Source: DAISJM01 sp036821485
GTDB taxonomy: Bacteria > Verrucomicrobiota > Kiritimatiellia > CAIQIC01 > JAGNIJ01
Assembly (NCBI GenBank): GCA_036821485.1
Contig: DAISJM010000022.1
Location: 1 to 54,052 of the forward strand
DNA: 54,052 nucleotides
Direction: 5' to 3'
Below the pieces are notes generated by a model that worked only from the letters and a program-made list of their open reading frames with translations, did not search any database and was not told where the DNA came from. A program made the position numbers and the translations under genes. Positions 43,345 to 52,300 of the stretch are shown here, piece after piece; position 1 is the stretch's first letter; each line of letters starts with the position of its first letter.

Positions 43345-46300
43345 ATGAGCAAGGCAAGCAGCGGTATTCGGACGGCTCTCTTCCTTTTCTTCCTCTGCGT
43401 GGCGGGTGCAGCATCGGCTGCTCCGTTCATCCAGATGAAGGATGGATATTTCTTTGACCCGGTCACCGGGAAACCTTGGGTACCACACGGCATCGCGTAC
43501 CAAACCTGGAACCGACCGCTTGGCGTGTGGCAGACCAAGGAGCAGGTCGACTACGACCTCGATGAAATGGTGAAGATGGGCGCGAACTCTATTCGCGTCG
43601 ACTTCGTCTGGCAGCACATCGAGGAAAACGGCGACAACCAGTGGAAGTGGAGCAACTACGATTACCTCGTGGAGGCAGCTGAGGCGCGCGGCATCAAGAT
43701 CTTCGCGCTGATCGGTTACCAGTGGCCGCCGAACTGGTTTCCCGACGAGTGGTACACCATGCACCCTCCGGAGATCGACGCCGAGGGCATTCCTCACACC
43801 AACCGCTGGCAGTCCGACATCATCAACTACGAGCACCCGCAAGCCCGCGCCCAGTACGCCGAATGGATCAGTACGGTCTGTGCGCGATATAAGAATGCCA
43901 AATCCATCGTCGCTTGGATCGTCGGCAACGAGTACGGCTATCTCGGGCTCTGGAGCGGTCTCCTCGACGGCTACGACCCGCAGACAGAACAGGCCTTCCG
44001 CAACTGGTGCAGCAACAAGTATGCAACCGTTGAGGCCGTGAATCAGGCTTGGGGCCTTTACGGCCAACCCGGCGTCGCGGATAGCACAGGCAATGTCGCC
44101 GCTACGGCGCAGATTGGCGGCCGCCTGATGGTGCTGAGTAAGCAGGACAACCTGCCTGCCGGCGATTCTCTCGATCTCTCGGTGAATTCCGAATTGGACG
44201 GCTCCGGCACATGGACCTCGCGGCTCGTCCGTTTCGAGAACAACATTTCGGCCATCTCGCTGGCTGAAATTGCCGGGCGCCCGGCATTGGCCTACGACAA
44301 CGACTTCGGCGCGGGCGGCTACGGGGAACTCCGCTACGGCATCTGCTCGGCCACGAATGGGCAGGGCACATGGTCGTATAGGATCGTCTCCACGCAACGC
44401 ATGTCGTACTACCCCGGTCTGTACGCCACGCTCTCCCAACTCATGGGCAAGCCCGTCATCGTCGCCGTGGACAAGTACTCATCGGGCCCCATTACCACGT
44501 ATCGCCTCTGCACCTACTTCGCCGATGCCACGGATGGCCTCGGCGGTTGGACCACAAATGTGATCGACGCCGGATCATCCAGTTGGATCTGCAACGGCAA
44601 TATGGTTCTGCTGAACGGCCACCCCGCTGTGGCATACCTGAACGGGACCAACCTCTACTTGGCCGTGAACGATTCCACTAACGGCACGGGCGCATGGGTC
44701 CGCTCTTCGATTCCCGCCGCGGCGCCCTGCGGCAAGCCATCACTTTCCATCGTGAACGGCAAACTCTCCGTGGCCTATCCGTCCGGCACGGCGATCGACG
44801 CCGATCTCGTGGTCGCAGCGAACAGCGCAGCAGACGGCTCCGGCACATGGACCTCCAGCACGGTGGATACCGGCCGTACCTATGGGGCGTCGCTCCGCGA
44901 CATCGGCGGCAAACCGGCGGTGTTGTACCAGGAATTCGATTCCTCCCAGATCCGCTACGCCGTGCAGACGGCTTCCAATGGTTGGAAGAAGCACGCGCTG
45001 GCGACGGGCGGCACCATGGAAACAAGCCTGCAACCGCTGTCCGAGGCTGCCGCCGCCATCTACATTCGCAGCAACGCGGTCTGGTCCGTCTCGCTGCCCG
45101 CCGCGGCGAAAATCATCAACAATTTCAGTGATATCTCCTTCGTCGAGCAGTATCGCGCCTATGGTCCCGACGGTGCCGAATGGGCGGACATGACACAGTT
45201 TCGCGAGGACTCGATCGCCGACTTCACTGCGCTCAGCGCGCAGGCCGCAAAGTCAGCCGACACCAATCACCTGATTTCCTATTCAACCGTCGGCATGCAG
45301 TGGGGCGAGGAAGACTGGCGCTATCACGCGGAAGATCGCGGCAAGATCACCGCCTTCGCAGCCGCCCGGGGCGCGCCGATCGACTTCTTCTCGGTGAACA
45401 ATTATCCGTGGTCGGTGCTCGGCCACGAGGCGCAGAACGGCCAGTGGGGCATCTCGTATACAAAGAAGGTGGCGGGCATTCCGGTGCTGTACAGCGAAAC
45501 CGGCTTCACCAGTTCCGAGACCATGTGGCCCGGGATGACCGAAGCACGGCAGGGGCCGCTCGTGCGAAACGCGCTGTGGGAATCGCTCGAGGCCGGCGCG
45601 ATCGGCACGCACATCTTCGCGTGGCATGACCGCCCGTATATCACCGACCGCGAGAAGGGCTTCGGCATTCTCTACGCCAACCGCGCGATCAAGCCTGCGT
45701 TCTGGGTGTCGCGAAATACTTTCCTCCTGATGGACCAGGCGAAGATGCAATCGTTGCTGGCCGGGTCAAAGGACCCGAAGCCGGATGTGGCGTTCCTGTG
45801 GACCGCGGCAGCCGACTCACAATACAACCGCTACGAATGCGAGATGCAGCAGGTGGCCGGCGCGCTTGAGCGCCTCGGCTATGAGCCCAACTTCATGAAT
45901 CTGCAGGATCTGGCCTCCGGCGCCTACACGAACTTCCGCGCGATCATTCTACCCCGCAACATGCGCGTGGACGCGGTGGTCCCCGGCTACACAAACAGCG
46001 TGCTCAACTTCCTGCTTACGCGCGTTCTCCCGGCCGGCGTCCACGTGATGGCCACGGCGGATCTGCCTGGCATGCAGGACTTTAACGGTAAGCCTCGCGC
46101 AGACTTTGAGAAGGAAGTAGCGCAGCTCTTCGGCATCGATGCCTCCGATGCCGGTGGCTATGAGATGCCACAACGGCGGCGCAATTACGTCTCATGGTAC
46201 TGGAACCTGATTGAGGTGGATTTCAACAGCAACGCGGTCGGCGCCGTCGCGGGCAACTATCACTACTGGCCCTTTGTCTGGAAATACAGCGACGAGATCA

Positions 46301-49300
46301 AGGTCACCGACGGCACCGTTTGGGCAACGATGAACACCTTGCGCAACAAGGGCTTCGAGGACAGCAACACGTCCGCGTCGCGCTGGGATGGCACGTGGGG
46401 CAACGTCTTTGTCCGCAGCGGTTGGGGCTGGGCCTATGAAGGCAACAACATGGTGCAGATGTGGGGCGACTCGGGAATGTACAAGGACTTCCCCGTCGTG
46501 CCGCACGGACGCTACACGCACAGCGCCTACTTGCGTAGCAATAGCGACGATCCGCTGCGCGGCGGCAAGGAAGCCTGGGTCGCCATAGAATGGATGGACG
46601 AACAGAACAATCTTATCGGCGTCTCCGAGAGCACGCATCTGACGACCAACACACCGGGCAATTCGTGGCTCCTCTACAAAGTCGATGCGCACGCCCCGGC
46701 CAATGCGTGGACCGGCCGTCGCGTGACACGCATGCGCGGTCCGGGCGACGGGGCGGTCTTTGTGGATGATGACAGCCGCTCCCCGGCGGTGGTGGTGAAG
46801 AACCACGGCGCGGCGAAGGCCGCGATCTTCCTCTACTCCGCGGGCGACATGCGACCCGACGGAAACCTTGACGGCGACCCCGACATTTATGACTGGCGGT
46901 GGCGCTACGACGTGTTCGGCGCCACGGTGCGCGACTACTTCGGCGTGAAACCCGCCCTCCAGGCGCTCGGCACCAATGCCTACCTCTGCCTGGCCGATTA
47001 CCGCACATGCTCAAACGGCGCAACCCTTTGGCAGGTAAAGAATTACCTCTACGACACGAATCAGCCCAACGGCGGGCCGCCGATGACCTTCACCCTGTCG
47101 AGCAGCCTCTTCACCGGCAAAACGGTCCGGGCAATCGATCAGGGCCTGATCCTCGCCGAGCGCGCGGCCACCAACATCACGCTGTCGCTCGCGCCCGATG
47201 GAATGGAGATGCTCTACGTTTATCCGCCAAAGACCAATGACATCGTCGTCCAACTCGCCGACGCACCCGCCGTGGTGCATCCGTTCGGCGACAAGAATTA
47301 CATCGTCACGCTCAAGTACGACACCAAGGGCTTGTCGAATGTCGTGCTCAAGGTTGCGCTGATGGAAGACGGCGACAATGGCGACGGCGTGCCGAATGAA
47401 ATCATACAGCAGCTCACCATCACGGTCACCGGCTCCGGCACAACCAACCTCTACATCTACATTCCCGATCCCGACCTGACGGATACGGATCTGATCTCCA
47501 CGGCCGATGGCGGCAAGTGGAAGTTCCAGGTGTGGGCGGAAACCTCGGGTGGACAAATCATCGGCGACACCGTTTCGCAGACTACGCAGCTCAAGTGGGG
47601 CGTGAAGCCAACGGGCACCATTCCGTCCGTCGTCACCAAGGGCAGCACGGTGCAAATGCCCGTCGAATGGCAGGAACTCTACGAGTACTTGTCGTGGCAG
47701 AACACGCCGATGACGCGGAACGACGCATTCCCGGGTCGCGTCGCCCTGTTCCGGTCCACCAAGACCGAGAAGCGGTATCCCGGACACCTCGCCACGGCGA
47801 ATCGCGTCGCCGATTGGCTCGAGAGCCTCGGCTACTCGGCCGGCAATCCGCTGGATATTTCCTTCGACAACGTGACCGTCTCCCTCAACACGGATAGCAG
47901 CGCCGGACCTACGGTGGCGTTTACGGATTCGGCCGAGGGTGGAACCAACGGCTGGACGGCAACCGGCCTTTGGCATCAGGACACCGCGCAGGCCGCAAGT
48001 CCAACGCGTTCATGGACTTACAATAACGGTGTCAACTACAACACCGGCGCGAGAAACACCGGCACACTGACCACTCCGTGGATATCGCTCAGCAACGCGG
48101 CCGCAGCAACGCTCACGTTCAAGAGCTGGTATGAGACCGAGGATACCGGGACGAGTTGGGATAAGAAGCTCGTGCAAGTCTCGACCGATGGGACCAACTG
48201 GACGCAGGTTCTCCAGATCTCCGGTCCAAACAAGCAGTGGACCTCGCAGACCGCGGATCTGAGTCCGTACGCGGGCAAGCGCGTCCAAGTTCGTTTTGTA
48301 TTCGACTCGATCGACGGCGTCTATAACACCTTCGCCGGCTGGGCAGTGGATGACGTAACCGTACTCGCCGTGCAGGGCGCGCCGCGCGATCTCTTCTTCG
48401 ACAGCATGGAATCAACCACGAACTGGACCGGCAGCGGCCTGTGGCGGCTCGCGACAAACCGGGCCAGCGGCGGCATTCGAAGCTGGGTTTATAACAACGG
48501 CACGAACTACAACAACGGCGCGCGCAACAGCGGTTCGATTATTTCACGCTGGATCGACCTCGCCGATGCCGAGAGCGCGGCGCTCACGTTCAAGAGCTGG
48601 TACCGCACCGAGGACACCGGCACGTCGTGGGATCGCAAGACGGTGCTGGTTTCGACGGATGGAACAAACTGGACCCAGCTCCTCCAGATCTCCGGCGTCG
48701 CTTCCGACTGGACCACGCAGACGGCAGATTTGACGCCGTATGCAGGCCGGCGCATTCAACTTCGTTTCTTCTTCGATACAATCGATGCGCTCAACAACCA
48801 GTATGAAGGGTGGTACGTCGATGAAGTCCGCGTGTCCTGTGTTTCCGGCATCGGCGCTTCGATCCTGAACGATCACGTTGAGACAGGCACCAACGGCTGG
48901 TCCGCAGCCGGGCTGTGGCACGTGGCGGACGACATGTCCGCAACCCCTTCGCACAGTTGGGCTTACAACAACGGCTCCAACTACAACACGGGGGCTCGCA
49001 ACAACGGTGCGCTGCTCTCGCCCTGGATTGACCTGATCGGCGCGGAAAGCGCCAAACTGACCTTCCAGAGCTGGTACGAGACGGAAGACACGAGTACGGC
49101 GTGGGATCGGAAAACCGTCTCCATCTCCACGGACGGAACGAACTGGACGCAGATTCTGCAGGTCTCCGGCGCCAACAAGGTCTGGGTGGGACAGGCGGCT
49201 GATCTGTCCGCCTATGCCGGTCAGCGTATCCGGCTGCGCTTCTTCTTCGACACGATCGATGGCGTGTACAACCAGTTCCGCGGCTGGTATGTCGACGACA

Positions 49301-52300
49301 TCCGCGTCAGCGTCGTCGGGAGCGGATTGCTGATGGTGGATGGATTCAGCCAACCCGCGTTGAGCACAAACTGGACACGCGCAGCGGGTGCTGCGAACTG
49401 GGCTGTTTCGAATGGAGCCCTCCGCGTGTGGCGCATCGGCAACAGTGACAACATCCTGACGGCAGGGCAGGTCGCGTGGAGCAACTACACGTTGAGCGCG
49501 GACATCCGATACAACACACAGGACGAGTACTTCAACGACGCGGAACTGTACCTGCGCTACATCGATCGCGACAACTTCGTCAAGGTCGGCATCCGCAACT
49601 ACTACGGATTCTGGCGCTTGAAGTACACGGTGCGCGATCACACCAACATCGTTGCGCAGGGATGGCTGCACGAGTTCAGCAAGACAAACCGGCCGGTCGA
49701 GAACACGTGGTACAGCCTGAAGGTGACGGCAGCAAGCAACGCATACACGGTGTATTTCAACGGCGAGGATGCCGGCTCGTTTACTGCCACGAACTTCGCG
49801 GCGGGTCGTGTCGGCATGGGCACCATGGCGGCACAGCTCGGCATCTGGGAACCGCAGAACGGGTACTTCTTTGTCGACGACGACGAGTACAGTTTCTGGG
49901 CTCCGGAAGGCCAGCCTACGGGTGGCGGAAAGCCACTCAACCTCGACTGGGGCTATCTCAACAACTTCTATACAACCCTCATATTGCCAGGCGCTTACGT
50001 CATGAGCGATGTGGAAGTGTCGAACATTGTCACTTGGTTGGACAAGGGGATGTACAGCCTGATTTCTACGGATGGCGGCGCGGCCATGGAGAAGGAAAAT
50101 GGTGTGTCTGCGATGGGCCGTATCGAGCCGTTGTTTGGCGCAGCCCCGTCCCTCACGACGCTGTCCGGTCTCACGCGTTTGACCGTCGGAACAAACGATC
50201 ACTATGTCACGCTCGACCACACAGCCGGCGCACAGATTCCTGCGACGGGGAGCGCAAGGGCGTGGAGCGGACTGACCAAGGGTACGGCGCTCGGCCGGGT
50301 CGACAACGGTGTGTCCTCCGCACCGGCGCTCATCGTCAACACCTTGACGAACGATCCTTACGCGCCGCGCAAAACGCTCTGCTTCAACTTCGGCATCGAC
50401 GCGGCATCACAGATGACCGGCTCGTTCAGCAATATCGCGCGGCGTGCATTCGAGTGGTCGCGCGGGCAGGCACACAAGGTCCGCGTGCTGTTGAAGTACC
50501 CGGTCCATGCCGACCAGCCCGAGTACGACATCACGCTCGCGCAGTGGGACGCCTGGGTGCTGAGCTGCAACGGCAGCAACACGCTTGCCCTCAACATTCC
50601 TACTGAAGGCATCATGACCGGCAGCAACCTGTACTGGGTGATCTACACGTACGCGTGGGATGCGGAGGAAGCGTGGGCCGGACACGACGGCTTCTACACG
50701 TCGCAGAATGACGGCGGCGGGCTCTTCACGAGCATCCCGGGCATCGGCCTGCAGGTGCTTGGCGCATCGGACAAGGTCTATGGCGGCCGCACGTGGGATC
50801 TCTGGCTGGGCTATAACACGACCGGTCAGTCCCTGATGCTGACGTATGGCATCAAGGACAAGGGCGGGCTCCGCAATGAGGACAACTTCGACGACGGCAA
50901 CTATGCCGGCTGGACGATTCAGCCCTCGCCCAACTACCGCTGGACCGTAACCAACGGAGCGGTCCGCTACACTTCGCCGACCAACGGTGGACTGTCGTGG
51001 CTGATGCGTGACGGGCTCAACGTGGCCGATCGCAACATCACGATCGAGTACGACGTGAAGTATTCCGGCGGGGCCGAGGGGGGCGGATTGATCTACCGCG
51101 GCCAGATTCTGCAACTGCACCCGTGGGGCGTGTACTGGACGACCAACAACCCGCTGGATATGTCCTCCGGAACAGCGTCGAACTTCAGCGGCCTCGTCAC
51201 CAATGCCGACGGCAGCGTGTCGTACGTCATCACCGGCTCGGTCTCGGTACACATTGGCGCGCCTTACTTCACCACCGGCTCGTGGCATCACGTCATGGTC
51301 AGCATCCGTGATGGCGACCCCTGCCCGGTGAGTGACGTCTCGATCGACGGCAAGGCCATCCTCTTCATGGAGCCCTTGAAACACACGAACTGGTCCGGTA
51401 CGAGCGTCGGCTTCCTGAGCCCGGAGAAATCCGGCCAAGTCGAATGGGATAATTTCCGCGTGGTGGACGAGCAGTATTCCGCAGTGACGCAGATGGTCAC
51501 GGGCGTGTATGTGCCGACCAACGCCGTTACGCCGTTCTGGCCCTACGTGCCGGACTACGATCCCGACATGTGGGAGTACGAAGGCACCCAGCTCGGCGGG
51601 CAGTACGAGTGGTACGCCTACTTCCGCGGCAAGAACGAGCAGAGCACGCTGACTGCTGCGCTCTATTTCGCCCCGCGGCTCATGGTCGAGGATACGAACT
51701 TCCCGACGGTCATCACGGCCGGCCAAACCGTGCAACTCCCCGTGGAATGGGAAAGTCTGCCGCAGGCTCCGATGAAACTGCGCGTGCAATTGGTGGACCC
51801 GTACTCCGGCTCCACCCCGGTGACACAGGACTTCACCGTGAACACGCTGAGCGGCTCGGCATATTTCCCGATCACCGTTCCGTCCAACGCGCCGTCTTCG
51901 GGCAACTTCCTGTGGTCCGCGTTCATCTATCCGGATGGCTCAGCCAGCCCGTTCGATGACCGCATCGGCCTCGACGATACGTACCGCTTCAATACGTTGG
52001 GACAACCCATCGGACCGGAGACGCAAATCACGGTGATCGGCACACCCCTGAGCGACAACGATGAGGTCGTGCTGTACAGCGACAGCGGATTGCTCGGCGG
52101 CTGCTCCGTCTACACGTGGCAAGGCGGGACGGCAACGTTCGACGGCGACTACACGGGAATCGCCGCGCCGGAGGGCGTGAAATCGTTCCGTACCTACGGC
52201 AACTATTGGCAGGGCTGGGGTCTGTTCAGCGCGGAAGGCGGAGTACCCGATGGGCGCGATATGCGCGCGTTCACCAACGGATTCGTCAAGTTCTGGGCCA

